DNA of 64,000 nt from Crossiella sp. SN42 (GTDB lineage Bacteria > Actinomycetota > Actinomycetes > Mycobacteriales > Pseudonocardiaceae), in NCBI RefSeq assembly GCF_023897065.1, contig NZ_JAMHIV010000031.1, forward strand, positions 59,149 through 123,148. Reading direction: 5' to 3'. The stretch's first letter is position 1. Every line of letters starts with the position of its first letter. The position numbers and the translations under genes are program-made. A model generated the notes under the pieces. The model searched no databases and was not told the DNA's origin. It saw only the letters and a program-made list of their open reading frames with translations. Below are positions 1 to 9,075 of the stretch, piece by piece.

Positions 1-915
1 GCGTCCTTCCTGGTCAGCTTCTTCCTCATCTCCGCCAGCGCCACCAAGGCGGAGGCCCGCCGCCGTCTGCTGTGGCTGTGCGTGCCGTTCGTGCTGACCG
101 CCACTCTGCTGACGGTGGCCGCCTTCTCCATTCCGGCGGAGGTGCGGGTCGAGGTGCTGCTCGCCTCCAATGCCCGGCATCCCTGGGCCGCGACGTTCTT
201 CCTCGCCCAGCTGACCTACGTGATCGTCGCCTACGTGGCGGCGTTGTACTGGACGGTGCGCTACTACCGAATCGCTCACCAGGACACCAACCGCCGCCTG
301 TGCCGAGGTCTCCAGATCGTCGCGGCCGGACTGGTGGCGCTGATCACCGCCTGCACCCTGCGGGCCGCGCTGGTGGCCATCCAGTTCAGCGGTGGCCTCG
401 TTCCGCCGCCGGTCACCTCGCTCGGGGTGAACATGGTCGTGGCCGGCATCGCGGTGCTGCTGATCGGCGTGAGCTACTCCGGTATGGCTACCCGCCTGGC
501 CGCGCTCCGGAACTGGCTCAGCCACTGGCGGATCTACCATCAGCTCCGTCCACTGTGGACCTTGTTCCACGAGGCCTACCCGCAGGATGCTCTGAACCGA
601 TCGACCCCGGCCCGGTGGCGCGACCTGTTGAGCCTGCGCGGGGTGCACCGCCGCTACTACCGCCGGGTGATTGAGATCCGCGACGGCGTGGTGCGCATCA
701 GCCCGTACTTGGCCCAGCTCCAAACCCAGGAACCTGCGGTATCAACGCCCACTCCCACCACCCTGGCCACGCAGCTGCGCGCCGCTCTGACCGCCCAGGC
801 GCAAGGAATCCCGGTCACCGCGTCGGCGGTCGCGGTGGCCCTGCCCGCCCGCAATGATCTTGACGACGACGCCCGCCAATTGCTCGCGCTGGCCCAGGCA
901 CTGCCGGCGCGCTGA
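1..915 (+). CDS. MAB_1171c-like membrane protein, C-terminal part (5' end outside window)
   Basis: The reading frame is open from the first base, so the start lies upstream of the window; 304 residues are visible. Four to five hydrophobic segments occupy the first 160 or so visible residues. A soluble, Arg-rich tail of about 140 residues follows and contains the segment RRYYRRVIEIRDG. This layout (multi-pass N-terminal half, cytosolic C-terminal half) matches the actinobacterial MAB_1171c/DUF6545 family of putative transporters. Those genes often sit beside XRE regulators, as here. Substrate and function are unknown. The next gene starts 16 bases downstream on the same strand, so the two may be cotranscribed. 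Confidence 0.65.
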   Translation, partial: ASFLVSFFLISASATKAEARRRLLWLCVPFVLTATLLTVAAFSIPAEVRVEVLLASNARHPWAATFFLAQLTYVIVAYVAALYWTVRYYRIAHQDTNRRLCRGLQIVAAGLVALITACTLRAALVAIQFSGGLVPPPVTSLGVNMVVAGIAVLLIGVSYSGMATRLAALRNWLSHWRIYHQLRPLWTLFHEAYPQDALNRSTPARWRDLLSLRGVHRRYYRRVIEIRDGVVRISPYLAQLQTQEPAVSTPTPTTLATQLRAALTAQAQGIPVTASAVAVALPARNDLDDDARQLLALAQALPAR

Positions 916-931
916 CCAGAACGGAGCCGTG

Positions 932-1393
932 GTGACCGACCACTCCACCACCGAGATGACCCCCCGCGAACGCAACGCGATGATGATCGAAAAAATCCGC
1001 GGCGGCGAAGTCCAGCCCTACATCGAGGGCCGCCACGTGCTGCGCATCCTGCACATGCCCGGCCGCCACACCGGCGAACCCCGCTCCACGCCCATGGCCG
1101 TGACCCAGCTGGACGGCCAGCGCTACGTCTGCTCCCCCAGCCGGAAACGGGACTGGACGGCCAACCTGCTGGCCGCCGGGCAGTGCCGCATCGAACAGGA
1201 CCCTGACCTGACCTACCAGGCCGAACTGCTGGAGAACGACCACGCGGCCACCGTCCTGGCTACCTACCTCGGCAACGTCCGCCCTGGCGGCGTCAATATG
1301 TGGCCCTTCCCCAAGGACGCGCCGCCCTCGGTAATCCGCGAGCACCTCAATGAGATCGCGGTCATCCGACTTGACCCGGTGCCCGCAACATGA
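932..1393 (+). CDS. Nitroreductase-family deazaflavin (F420)-dependent oxidoreductase
   Basis: A 153-residue protein of the split beta-barrel Ddn/F420-dependent nitroreductase family. Visible signatures are HMPGRHTGEPRSTPM near residue 45 and SRKRDWTANLLAAGQC near residue 70, which form the deazaflavin cofactor-binding region. These proteins reduce quinones, nitro compounds or other small molecules with F420H2; the substrate here cannot be read from sequence. The GTG at 932 was chosen because a GGAG-type ribosome-binding site lies just upstream; ATG 956 is an alternative. Another F420-type enzyme occurs at 34.7-35.6 kb, consistent with a host that makes F420. Confidence 0.8.
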   Translation: MTDHSTTEMTPRERNAMMIEKIRGGEVQPYIEGRHVLRILHMPGRHTGEPRSTPMAVTQLDGQRYVCSPSRKRDWTANLLAAGQCRIEQDPDLTYQAELLENDHAATVLATYLGNVRPGGVNMWPFPKDAPPSVIREHLNEIAVIRLDPVPAT

Positions 1394-1563
1394 GCCTGGA
1401 TTTGGCCAGTTGACCGTTTTAGCCACTCAAGCGACTCGACTACCCAGGGAGCTGCCATCGGTACAGCTGCCGCTGCCAGGAGACCGGGTTCAGCCGTGAA
1501 GGCTTGATCGGCGAGCAAAAGCAGTCCGAGGACAACCAGCTCGTGGACGTGCGTTGCGGTCAT
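1264..1563 (-). pseudogene. Possible small ORF or gene remnant resembling part of the 61.7-kb gene
   Basis: Read from ATG 1563 this gives 99 residues, but the last third lies antisense to the F420-dependent reductase gene, so the true gene, if any, is probably only the first 60 residues. Residues 9-27 (VLGLLLLADQAFTAEPGLL) closely match a stretch of the protein encoded at 61193-61741 (VLGLLLLADHTFATEPSLR), and the DNA is similar over about 45 bases. I read this as a possible decayed copy of that gene; it could also be chance in Leu/Ala-rich code. No function can be given. Confidence 0.25.
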
Positions 1564-1610
1564 ACCTGGTGTTGTCGGCAGATCCAGGGCTAGGCGCGGC
1601 GGCGGATCGG

Positions 1611-2189
1611 TCAGCGGGTGAGCGCGGTGAGGTCGATGTCCACCGGGCCGATCACCGTGCTGCTGAACCGGCCGTGGTGCGCGCCGGTTTCGGCGTACGC
1701 GCCGGTCGATGTGTCCAGCACGTAAGTGTGCATGACCGGGGCCAGTGCGCCACTGGCCTGGCTCTCCAGGCGCCAGTAGTGCCGCACCCCGGCCTCGGCG
1801 TAGGCCAGCGGCTTGGAGCCTCGGTCCTCGCGCCGGGAGCCCTTGGAGACCACCTCGACGGCGAGCAGCACGGCCGCCGCGGGGATCGGCCGGGTGGTCA
1901 ACGGCACCTCGGCCGCGAACACGACGACGTCGGGCGCCACGTAGTCCAGCGGCTCCTCTGCCAGGAGCACGTCGACGTCGACCTCCAGCTGCCACTCCGG
2001 CGTCAGCGCGGGTTCGAGGGCCGCGGCGAGCCTGCGCATGATGCGCTGGTGGATCGGCAGCGGGCTGGGGTTCACGATGAGGGCTCCGTCAAGCACTTCC
2101 ACACGACACTTCTCCGGAAGGGCCCGCACATCCGCCAGCGTCCAGCCGCCGGGCGGCGGATACAGGTAGTCGGTCGGCAGCGCGGTCAT
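1611..2189 (-). CDS. Uma2 family (DUF820) restriction-endonuclease-fold protein
   Basis: A 192-residue protein starting at ATG 2189. It shows the Uma2 layout: an early conserved region with the motif RVEVLDGALIVNPSP and a following HQRIMRRLAAAL helix, then DYVAPDVVVF and LLAVEVVSKGSRREDRGSK. The last two supply the acidic and Lys residues of the PD-(D/E)XK-like core. Members are widespread in actinomycetes, often in many copies, and their biological role is unsettled. The upstream bases 2290-2340 are unusually AT-rich and are the likely promoter area. Confidence 0.85.
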   Translation of the reverse strand: MTALPTDYLYPPPGGWTLADVRALPEKCRVEVLDGALIVNPSPLPIHQRIMRRLAAALEPALTPEWQLEVDVDVLLAEEPLDYVAPDVVVFAAEVPLTTRPIPAAAVLLAVEVVSKGSRREDRGSKPLAYAEAGVRHYWRLESQASGALAPVMHTYVLDTSTGAYAETGAHHGRFSSTVIGPVDIDLTALTR

Positions 2190-2394
2190 GGGAACCCCTC
2201 CTCGCCAGGCCACTCTACCGCTACGTGGCTCGTGGGCTTCCTCCTCGCGCCGCCCGCTTTCACGTCTGTCCAGGCCGTCTTGGTGGTTTGATCTGCGGAA
2301 ATTAGTTTTAGTTAACACTGAAGTAATTGCGGGAACGATATTCGCGAGCGCGAGAAATGCGATCTTCACCCGGTCGTGGCCAGCAGGTGCGAGG

Positions 2395-2895
2395 TCAGGT
2401 CATCCGCTGGACGAACTCCTGGAGCATCCGGTCCAGTTCGGCTGGTGTGGGTCTACGCTCGAAGCGGTCGGCGCGGTTCGTCGACACTCCAGCGCCGTTG
2501 AGCACCAACTTGTTGTAGTCCTCGAGCCGCCGGTACACGATCCTTGAGAGCTCGTTGTCCAGGACCGCGATGTCCGGCACCGCCATCCCGCAGGCGTAGA
2601 ACGCGGTCCACCGCAGGGTCAGGGCCACTCGCACCGGCAGGGTGAACGGCCGCGGGCGCTGGATACGACTCGCGAGCGCAGGCGAGAGCGGGTGGCGCGA
2701 CAAGACCTCGGTGACATCCGGCCGCAGGTACAGGGTGGCCACCAGCTTCCACTGGCACAGCGACCGCACCCGGAACAGTTCGGGGAACGCCGCGGTCACC
2801 GGGGGAAGCACTGGGTCCGGAAGCCGTGGTGCGGCAAGGGATACCGGCGGCCGAGTCCGGCCTGCGCGTCTCCGCGGCGGAGCTGTTGTCGTCAT
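2395..2895 (-). CDS. Family Y protein, copy 1 (unknown function)
   Basis: 166 residues from ATG 2895. I do not recognise the family, but two paralogs lie in the same window (4943-5443 and 16893-17411). All three share a central segment of the type ALTLRWTxFYxCGM, a following IAxLD...YRRLxDY block and a C-terminal LDRMLQEFV-like helix. The protein is soluble with no signal peptide. It is encoded just downstream of a family X gene (start 4 bases past the X stop), the same order as at 17.8 kb, so X and Y probably work together. A divergent XRE/TPR regulator lies directly beyond X. Confidence 0.75.
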   Translation of the reverse strand: MTTTAPPRRRAGRTRPPVSLAAPRLPDPVLPPVTAAFPELFRVRSLCQWKLVATLYLRPDVTEVLSRHPLSPALASRIQRPRPFTLPVRVALTLRWTAFYACGMAVPDIAVLDNELSRIVYRRLEDYNKLVLNGAGVSTNRADRFERRPTPAELDRMLQEFVQRMT

Positions 2896-2898
2896 CGG

Positions 2899-3252
2899 TC
2901 AGGCGCTCCTTGCCCGGACCGACTGGTCGGCGTTGGAGCGCCACCGGAACTCCAGCCTGGCCATCTCGTGCAGCGGCGCGCGGTCGTCGGTCAGGCGCCA
3001 CATCACCGCGATCCAGCGTCCTGGCTCAGCGTGCGCGCGCTCGAACCAGTCCTGTGCGCAGTACCGAAGCCAGTCCTCGGCGCGTTCACGGGTGGTGCCG
3101 CCCCAGCTGACCGCGAAGCCGTGGTTGTTGACCTCCTCGGCATCGACGGCCGGCCCGACCACGCCGCGTTCGATCCGGTGGTACTCGATCCGGTGCCAGG
3201 ACTCCCGGAGACACTGGCCCCTTACCGGCAGTGGCCTCCCGCCTTCGTCCAT
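2899..3252 (-). CDS. Family X protein, copy 1 (unknown function)
   Basis: 117 residues from ATG 3252. The start was chosen because the paralog at 17421-17774 then has exactly the same length. The conserved core includes ESWHRIEYHRI, NNHGF, RERAEDWLRYCAQDW, PGRWIAVMWRL and LHEMARLEFR. It is rich in Trp and His and lacks membrane segments. No known family is recognised. It forms a two-gene unit with the family Y gene immediately downstream. The divergent XRE/TPR gene at 3503 suggests that this unit is under local control. Confidence 0.75.
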   Translation of the reverse strand: MDEGGRPLPVRGQCLRESWHRIEYHRIERGVVGPAVDAEEVNNHGFAVSWGGTTRERAEDWLRYCAQDWFERAHAEPGRWIAVMWRLTDDRAPLHEMARLEFRWRSNADQSVRARSA

Positions 3253-3502
3253 GTCGCTCGCCTCCACGCCGCTCCGCAATTGGATCTGCGCCGATCTCTT
3301 TGGCACCTGGCCAATCCTCGATCGGGGAGACCAAGACCGGAACAGAGCTCCACCCGGAGGCCCAGCCCGCACCACGGCCCGGAAACAGCACGGATCAGAC
3401 CCGGAGGATTGCCCGGAGGATCACGCGCTCGCCCATCACCGGTCAGCCCGCCTGGTTACACTGAGGATTCGGTCAACTGCGCACGGAAACGGTTCCCGGG
3501 AT

Positions 3503-4885
3503 GTGAACGAACTTCTGGTGGCGGCACGCGAAAAGGCCGGGCTGACGCAGGCGGAACTCGCCGAGCGGGTCAACGACCAGGTGGAACACGACACCGGTCA
3601 GCGCGGTGCGATGGGCGCGGACCACGTCGGCAAGCTCGAGCGCGGCGTCATCAAGCGGCCCCACCGGCACTACCAGCGGGCGCTGCGGATCGTGCTCGGT
3701 GCCGCGACCAGTGCCGAGCTCGGTTTCCAGCGACCACGGCGGTCCGAACCGGCCGTGGGAGCAGACCCCCGAACGACGAATGTTGGTGATGACGTGGAGC
3801 GGCAGACCTTCCTGCGAGTCCTGGCCGGCGGCCTCGCCGGTCTCGCCTTCGACAACCCGGTACAGGCGTTCAACGAACACGCCGCCGCTTCCTCCGCCGG
3901 CCGCCAGGTCGGCAGGGCCGAAGTCGAACACGTCCGCCACATGGCCGCGATGTTCGCCCAGCAGGACCACGTCTTCGGCGGTACTCCGTCGGTCCAGACC
4001 GTGCTCGCCCAACTCCAGGCGTCCGATCTCCTGCGCACCGGGAACATGACGGAGACGACCAGGATCCAGTTGTTCTCCGCGCTCGGCGAGCTCGCCGACA
4101 CCGCGGCCGGCATCTGCTTCGACGCCGGATCCCGTTCCCACGCAGCGCGATGCTTCCACCTCGCCGTGGCCCGCGCCACCGACGCACAGGACTGGGCACT
4201 TCGCGCCAAGGGTCTGTCGGGACTGGCGAACCTGACGCTGCACCAAGCCGCGGTGAAGGAGGACCAGGGCGGCGCGGAGACCGAGGTCCGACGTGCCTAC
4301 GACGACGCGCTGAGTTTCGCCGAGCACGCACTGGTGCGCGCGGACCGGCTGGACCCGGTGGTGCAGGCGGTGGTTCACACCCGGCACGCCCGAGCCCTCG
4401 GCTCGCTGGGCAAGGAGCGCCAGGCCGACTGCCTCGCCGCGATCGGCCGGGCCGAGGACGCCTTCGCGGCCCGCCACGGCGACGAACCCGGCTGGATCTC
4501 CTACTACAACGCCTCCAGACTCGAGCGCGACTGCGGGCGGGCCCTGCTCGGCCTGGCCATGGGCGGTGGCGACCCGACCAGGGCGCACCACTACCTCAGC
4601 TCGTCCATCTCCGCGTTCCCCACGGGGCAACCGCGGGGCAAGGCCCTGGCCGTGGCCAACCTGGCCGCCCTCACCATGGCGCACGGCGATCCGGACCGGG
4701 CCACCGCGCTCGGCAACGAGGTGCTGGACACGGTCGGCGCCACCGGCCAGGTTCGCTCCGACCGCGTGGTGCAGGCACTCGGCCAGCTGCGCCGGGCTGC
4801 CCTGCGGCACCTCCAGCAACCGGGCGTCCGCGAGCTCCGCAGCCGGATCAGCAAGCTCCGGGCAGGGACGTCTACACGCGGTTGA
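3503..4885 (+). CDS. XRE-family regulator with C-terminal TPR-like repeats
   Basis: 460 residues from GTG 3503. Residues 1-60 form a Cro/CI-type helix-turn-helix (AREKAGLTQAELAERVN). A short RQTFLRVLAGGLAGLAF hydrophobic stretch follows near residue 100, typical of this actinobacterial regulator class. The remaining 330 residues are helical, TPR-like repeats. Such proteins are presumed peptide- or small-molecule-responsive regulators. The gene is divergent from the X/Y unit and has a TACACT -10-like element near 3460. The open frame extends upstream to 2642, but that part is antisense to X and Y and lacks family similarity. Confidence 0.85.
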   Translation: MNELLVAAREKAGLTQAELAERVNDQVEHDTGQRGAMGADHVGKLERGVIKRPHRHYQRALRIVLGAATSAELGFQRPRRSEPAVGADPRTTNVGDDVERQTFLRVLAGGLAGLAFDNPVQAFNEHAAASSAGRQVGRAEVEHVRHMAAMFAQQDHVFGGTPSVQTVLAQLQASDLLRTGNMTETTRIQLFSALGELADTAAGICFDAGSRSHAARCFHLAVARATDAQDWALRAKGLSGLANLTLHQAAVKEDQGGAETEVRRAYDDALSFAEHALVRADRLDPVVQAVVHTRHARALGSLGKERQADCLAAIGRAEDAFAARHGDEPGWISYYNASRLERDCGRALLGLAMGGGDPTRAHHYLSSSISAFPTGQPRGKALAVANLAALTMAHGDPDRATALGNEVLDTVGATGQVRSDRVVQALGQLRRAALRHLQQPGVRELRSRISKLRAGTSTRG

Positions 4886-4942
4886 CGGCCCAAGGAGACG
4901 GCCGCACAGCCGCTCGTCGGCGTCGGCGTGCGGCCGACCTGA

Positions 4943-5443
4943 TCACCGTGTCGCGGCGCGGAGGAACTCCTGAAGCAGCTGATCGATGTTTGGCGGCGTG
5001 GTGCGGCCGGTCTTGCGGTGGAACGGGCTGCGGTGGATCTGCGGAAGCCCGGCGCCCTTCAGCACGAACTGGTCGTACTCCGCCAGCCGCCGGTAGATCG
5101 TCCGGCGAGGTTCGCTGTCCAAGGCGGCGATGTCCTCGGTGGCCATCCCGCAGGTGTAGAACACCGTCCAGCGCAGGGTGAGGGCGACCCGCAGCGCGAG
5201 TTCGAAGGACTGCCCGCGGGTCGACAGGCGCGGCACGATGGGGTGGGCCAGCAGAACTCCGGTGACCACTGGGCGCAAGTAGAGCTCGGCCACCAGTCGC
5301 CACTGGCACAACGGCTTGCGCTCGAACAGCGCCGGCAACACGGTGATCACCGGCCCGAGTCCGCGGTCCGGGAGCACGGGGACGGCGAACAGGCTCGGCC
5401 GCTGGGTCACGTTGGCGATCATCTGGTCCGCAGTCCCTTCCAC
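4943..5443 (-). CDS. Family Y protein, copy 2 (unknown function)
   Basis: Up to 166 residues from GTG 5443; ATG 5422 is an alternative start. It is clearly paralogous to copy 1, with the shared strings LCQWRLVAELYLRPVVT, ALTLRWTVFYTCGMA and IYRRLAEYDQFVLKGAG. This copy has no family X partner. It lies 73 bases downstream of an XRE regulator gene on the same strand, and that gap holds a GCACA-N3-TGTGC palindrome and a TAGGTT element. Confidence 0.75.
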   Translation of the reverse strand: MEGTADQMIANVTQRPSLFAVPVLPDRGLGPVITVLPALFERKPLCQWRLVAELYLRPVVTGVLLAHPIVPRLSTRGQSFELALRVALTLRWTVFYTCGMATEDIAALDSEPRRTIYRRLAEYDQFVLKGAGLPQIHRSPFHRKTGRTTPPNIDQLLQEFLRAATR

Positions 5444-5464
5444 CCACCGTTGTTCTGGTAGCGG

Positions 5465-5507
5465 AACCTACGCGTGTTCGGCATCGCCGCGAGGCACAGT
5501 CTGTGCC
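5465..5507 (-). promoter_or_regulatory. Operator-like palindrome and promoter element of family Y copy 2
   Basis: GGCACA-GTC-TGTGCC is a perfect palindrome at 5493-5507. About 25 bases further along the transcription direction is TAGGTTCCG (5470-5462), also found before the family X gene at 17.8 kb. The GCACA-N3-TGTGC layout recurs at 15.05 kb and, imperfectly, at 17.85 kb. This suggests a binding site for one of the XRE regulators. Confidence 0.5.
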
Positions 5508-5516
5508 CTCACTCGA

Positions 5517-6758
5517 TCAAGCGACCAGGCCGAGCCGGTAGGCCAGTTGCTCGGCCCGGGGCCGGAGACGAACTGGGCCGTTGCGCGCCTCCAGCACGAT
5601 CTGGCGGGCGTGGCCGTTGTACCGGACCGTCTCGATCGCGGTGTCCGCCGCCGCACCAACCAGCTCCAGCGCGGTCTCCAGGTCCTTGTGGAGCAGGTGC
5701 GCCCTGGCGATCTCGATCTGGTGCCTGCTTCGCCGGGGTAGCGACGGGATGGCCGCGGCGTCCAGTTGTCCGGCGTGCCTGAGCGCCTCGCCGCCGCGGC
5801 AGAGCTCGACGCTGACGGTCACTGCGTGCGCGGTCATGATTGGCGTGGAGAACGAGGTCATCGGCTGGTAGAGCCCCTCGGGTAGCCGTTGTGCGGCACG
5901 ATCGGCTTCGTCCAGGTGGTGCATCGCCGTTCCCGCTCTTCCGGCGCGGGCGGCGGTGAAGGCCGCCTCGAACTGCAGGGCGCCGTAGAGCGCCAGCAGT
6001 CGCGTCGAACCGTCGGGCAGCAGCGGTTCCAGCATCGTCAGCGCGTCCAAGGTGACCGCCTGCGCCTCATCCCAGTCGCCGGAGTCGCGGTGGGCGTAGG
6101 CAAGCGACCAGGCCGCCATCGCGATCGCGTCGGGGTGTCCCGAGTCCTGCGCGGCAGCCATGGCCCGTTCCTTGGCCCGCCACAGCAAAGACGCCGAGGG
6201 CTGGTAGGCCAGGTAGAACGTGGCCAGGTTCAGCGCTTCGGCCAGCAACGCCTGAGCACGGGCCCGGTCCGGCCCGTGGTAGCCGCGCACCGCGGTCTGG
6301 GCATCGCGCAGGAGCCCCGGCAGTAGGTCGCCAAGAACGGTGCGGTGGTTCGCCGCGGCGTGCCTGGCCTGCCAGGCGAAGACGAGTCGCTCCCGAAGAT
6401 GCGCCAGGGACGGCGGCGGGCAGTCCGCTCCGGTGAGCCCGTAGGAGTTGAGCGCCGACCACACCGCGGGCAGTGCCGGATGAGCCGAAGTAGAGAGCAC
6501 GTCCACCGTTCGCGGCTCGAGCACACCGGTCAGGTCCGCGAGGTCGCGCACGCCCAGGATCCCGCTCAGCTGAACCAGGACCGGAAGGCGAGGTGGCAGG
6601 AGCCGGCCGGTTTCGACCGCCTTGAGCCAGCTGACCGACTTGCCGAGTCGCTCGGCGACAACCGGGCGGCTCAAGCCCATGTGGACGCGGAAGAACTGGA
6701 TGCGCCTGCCGACCGGCAGGTCGGGATCGAGCGGATCTGCGGCCATCATCCTGCCCAC
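5517..6758 (-). CDS. XRE-family regulator with TPR-like sensor domain
   Basis: About 413 residues from GTG 6758; ATG 6749 and 6746 are alternative starts. The N-terminal helix-turn-helix contains RIQFFRVHMGLSRPVVAERLGKS and SWLKAVETG, followed by about 320 residues of helical repeats (for example AAWSLAYAHRDSGDWDEA). It has the same architecture as the regulator at 15132-16349. It probably binds DNA through the N-terminus and a ligand or peptide through the repeats. The downstream family Y gene is on the same strand after a gap containing a palindromic operator candidate. Confidence 0.85.
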   Translation of the reverse strand: MGRMMAADPLDPDLPVGRRIQFFRVHMGLSRPVVAERLGKSVSWLKAVETGRLLPPRLPVLVQLSGILGVRDLADLTGVLEPRTVDVLSTSAHPALPAVWSALNSYGLTGADCPPPSLAHLRERLVFAWQARHAAANHRTVLGDLLPGLLRDAQTAVRGYHGPDRARAQALLAEALNLATFYLAYQPSASLLWRAKERAMAAAQDSGHPDAIAMAAWSLAYAHRDSGDWDEAQAVTLDALTMLEPLLPDGSTRLLALYGALQFEAAFTAARAGRAGTAMHHLDEADRAAQRLPEGLYQPMTSFSTPIMTAHAVTVSVELCRGGEALRHAGQLDAAAIPSLPRRSRHQIEIARAHLLHKDLETALELVGAAADTAIETVRYNGHARQIVLEARNGPVRLRPRAEQLAYRLGLVA

Positions 6759-6850
6759 CGATCGTCACCGTGGATGCCTCCAGCGTAGCGCTCAGCCCGG
6801 CGCACGACGAGCCCACTGATTCGCCGATCGTGATCACTACCAGGCATCGC

Positions 6851-6859
6851 GCGTTACCT
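6851..6859 (+). promoter_or_regulatory. GCGTTACCT motif, copy 1
   Basis: An isolated copy of the recurrent 9-mer in the 158-base gap between the XRE gene (6758) and the sigma-factor gene end (6917). It is the only copy seen left of 22 kb. Confidence 0.35.
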
Positions 6860-6916
6860 GACTCCCGTCCTCAGACCTGCCGAACACGTTGCGCCGTAAG
6901 GATCCAGTCTCGTTGC

Positions 6917-8374
6917 TCACCCGACAGCACGATGCCAGGAGGCCGTGGCGGCCTCACCGCAGTCCGGGCAGCGGATCGCGGCGAGGATGAGGCGAGGTGA
7001 GGGCGCGGTCTCGTGGCCCGTCCAACCGCAGTCCCCTCGGCACTCGTAGCGCACCACGACCCTGCGCCGTTGTGCCAGCCCGTGAAAGTCATCTCCGGCC
7101 CCGTGGCGGGACAGCGGCTGGGTGAGCACCTGGGGCACCGGCTCGGGCAGTGGTGCGCCCTCGGCGAGTGGTCCGAACATGCCGGCGAAACGCTGGAGTC
7201 CCAGTCCTTCACGGTCCTCGTCGCTCAGCCGCGCCAGCAGGTGGTGCAGGCGGCCGCCCGGCTTGCTCATCTCGGTGCGCAGAGTCGTGATCACCTTGCG
7301 GACGGTGCAACGCTTGAGCCCTAGGCGAGCCGCGATGGCCCGTTCACTCCGGTCCGATCCGGGTAGTCGTTCGTGCGGTGGTAGTCCCATGGCTCGCGCG
7401 ATGATCTCCCGTTGGACGGGCCCGAGTTGAAGCACGTCCAGGGCAGCACGCCAACCGCTGGTTTCCGGCGCCGAGTGGTCGTCGACTTGCTGGAGGATGT
7501 CCTCCTCCCAGTCATCGGCCGTGGTGTCCGAGCGGTCATGGGTTGCCGGCCGGAGCAACAGGGTTTCCCCGCTGTCAGCTTCTACCGTCCGGGTTCCTCT
7601 GCCCGGCATCAGCGATCGCATGCCCAAGCCGGCGTGCCTGCGTCGCATCCGGGTCCGCCGTTCGTCATCCAGATCGGCCTGGGTGAACGCGGCATCGGGC
7701 CGCGCCAACATCTCCGCGTCCGAGGGGTTGCGGCCGAGCTGTTCGCACAGAGACGCGCGGATCGCGACCATGCGCAGGAACCTCGCCTGGGTCTTGGCCG
7801 GGATCGACACCTGGTAGGTGAGTCCGGCCAGATCGCGTTTGACGTGTTCTTCGATCCACGCCCGCAGGTAATGCGGACCGCTGGGCCTGGCCGGGTCATA
7901 CGCCCAGACACCTTGCGCGACCGCCGCCCTGCCAGTGTTGATCATGTCGGCTAGGTCGACCACCGTGGTCCGGGCCGATTGCCGCAACCGCAACTGCTTG
8001 ACGATGCGTCGGATCATGCCTTCCGCCAGGCGCACCAAGTGAGCTGTTGCGATCTCACCGGACAGGCGGTGTTCCTCCAGTCGCACGCGCACGATGGTGT
8101 CCTCGGCGCACTCCTCAGCCTGTTCCCAGGTCATCGAGGCGGCCAGCCGGGCTCGGGTCACGAAGGCTGGCGGCGTCTGGTCCCCGGCAGCCCACTTCTT
8201 CGCTTTCGCGGCGATGAACAGCACCAGGTGAGCTGCGTGGCCGTTGGCCGCGATCGGGGCGAGCTCGGCTAGCGCTAACGCGTCCAGGCCGGTGTGTCGC
8301 TGACAAATCTCCTCGACCTGGGCCACCGTCAGCGGTGTCGTGGTCAGCAGTTCCTGAACCCGCAAGGGTCTCAC
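6917..8374 (-). CDS. Divergent sigma-70-like factor with C-terminal zinc ribbon
   Basis: 485 residues. Residues around 105-180 look like sigma region 2 (LVRLAEGMIRRIVKQ, VDLADMINTGRAAVAQG, YDPARP, YLRAWIEEHVKRDL). Region 3/4-like sequence follows, with a helix-turn-helix near residue 345 (ERAIAARLGLKRCTVRKVI). The last 55 residues carry two CxxC-like pairs (CRGDC and CPDC), suggesting a zinc ribbon, which is unusual for a sigma factor. The start overlaps the stop of the upstream 233-residue gene by 4 bases, so the two are probably translationally coupled. That partner could be a modulator, but it does not resemble a known anti-sigma factor. Confidence 0.7.
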   Translation of the reverse strand: MRPLRVQELLTTTPLTVAQVEEICQRHTGLDALALAELAPIAANGHAAHLVLFIAAKAKKWAAGDQTPPAFVTRARLAASMTWEQAEECAEDTIVRVRLEEHRLSGEIATAHLVRLAEGMIRRIVKQLRLRQSARTTVVDLADMINTGRAAVAQGVWAYDPARPSGPHYLRAWIEEHVKRDLAGLTYQVSIPAKTQARFLRMVAIRASLCEQLGRNPSDAEMLARPDAAFTQADLDDERRTRMRRRHAGLGMRSLMPGRGTRTVEADSGETLLLRPATHDRSDTTADDWEEDILQQVDDHSAPETSGWRAALDVLQLGPVQREIIARAMGLPPHERLPGSDRSERAIAARLGLKRCTVRKVITTLRTEMSKPGGRLHHLLARLSDEDREGLGLQRFAGMFGPLAEGAPLPEPVPQVLTQPLSRHGAGDDFHGLAQRRRVVVRYECRGDCGWTGHETAPSPRLILAAIRCPDCGEAATASWHRAVG

Positions 8375-9072
8375 CGTCCTTGTGGCGAGTCAGGCGCCGC
8401 GGCGGACTCAGTACCGGCCGAACAGGTTGCGGCGCAAGCGATAGCCGACCCGGTGACGGCCGTCGCCGTACAGTCGTGGCAGCGGGCGGGCGATGTCGTC
8501 GGATAACGGGCGACTCGGACCGGGCCGAGCAGCGCCTCGCTCAGCAGGTGAATTCGGGCAACCCAGTCCGGCCGGTCCCAAAGGATCCGGGGAACCGGCC
8601 GCGGTTTCCGGCGACGGTGTGGTCCGGCCCGGTGTTGGGCCGGAGGACCTGGCTGGCGTTCTCCGATCAGCCACCGCTGCGGCCCGCGGTGATCACCGTC
8701 GAGCGCGTGCGTGTCCAGATCGAAAAGGTCGTGGTTCCGCCGAAACTCGCGCAAGGTCGAGCTGATGGCGGTAGTGCTCGGCGGTGCGGCGAGCACGTCG
8801 AGGAGAGATCCGGTGAGGCGGCGCACAGGAATCGACCGGGCTAATTCGTCCACTGTGGACGAAGCTTCGGCCCGCACGATCGAGGCAGGCGCGTGCCGAT
8901 CCAGGTCGGCCACGCACGCTCGTATCGGGTTGCCTTCGTGCTGCGCCGAGACATAGCTGGCCACCGCCACCGAGCTCCGTGCCAGCGGATACCGTCGAAG
9001 GACGGCGGTGACGACCAGCTCGCTGGGGAGTCCGCACACGATGAAGTGCACCCCACTGTCCTCGCGCGCCAT
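8371..9072 (-). CDS. Hypothetical protein coupled to the sigma-like factor
   Basis: 233 residues, unrecognised. The first half is of ordinary composition. The tail is Arg/Pro-rich and then Ala/Cys-rich, with four Cys in the last 45 residues (CHDC and two more), possibly metal-binding. It overlaps the start of the sigma-like gene (ATGA arrangement) and follows the GGDEF gene by only 3 bases, so the three genes 9759-6917 look like one operon. Function unknown. Confidence 0.6.
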   Translation of the reverse strand: MAREDSGVHFIVCGLPSELVVTAVLRRYPLARSSVAVASYVSAQHEGNPIRACVADLDRHAPASIVRAEASSTVDELARSIPVRRLTGSLLDVLAAPPSTTAISSTLREFRRNHDLFDLDTHALDGDHRGPQRWLIGERQPGPPAQHRAGPHRRRKPRPVPRILWDRPDWVARIHLLSEALLGPVRVARYPTTSPARCHDCTATAVTGSAIACAATCSAGTESAAAPDSPQGR

Positions 9073-9075
9073 GGC

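Noticed and set aside
2642..3502. Open frame extending upstream of the XRE gene at 3503
   Set aside because: It is antisense to the X and Y genes and shows no similarity to XRE proteins; the GTG at 3503 gives the normal length.
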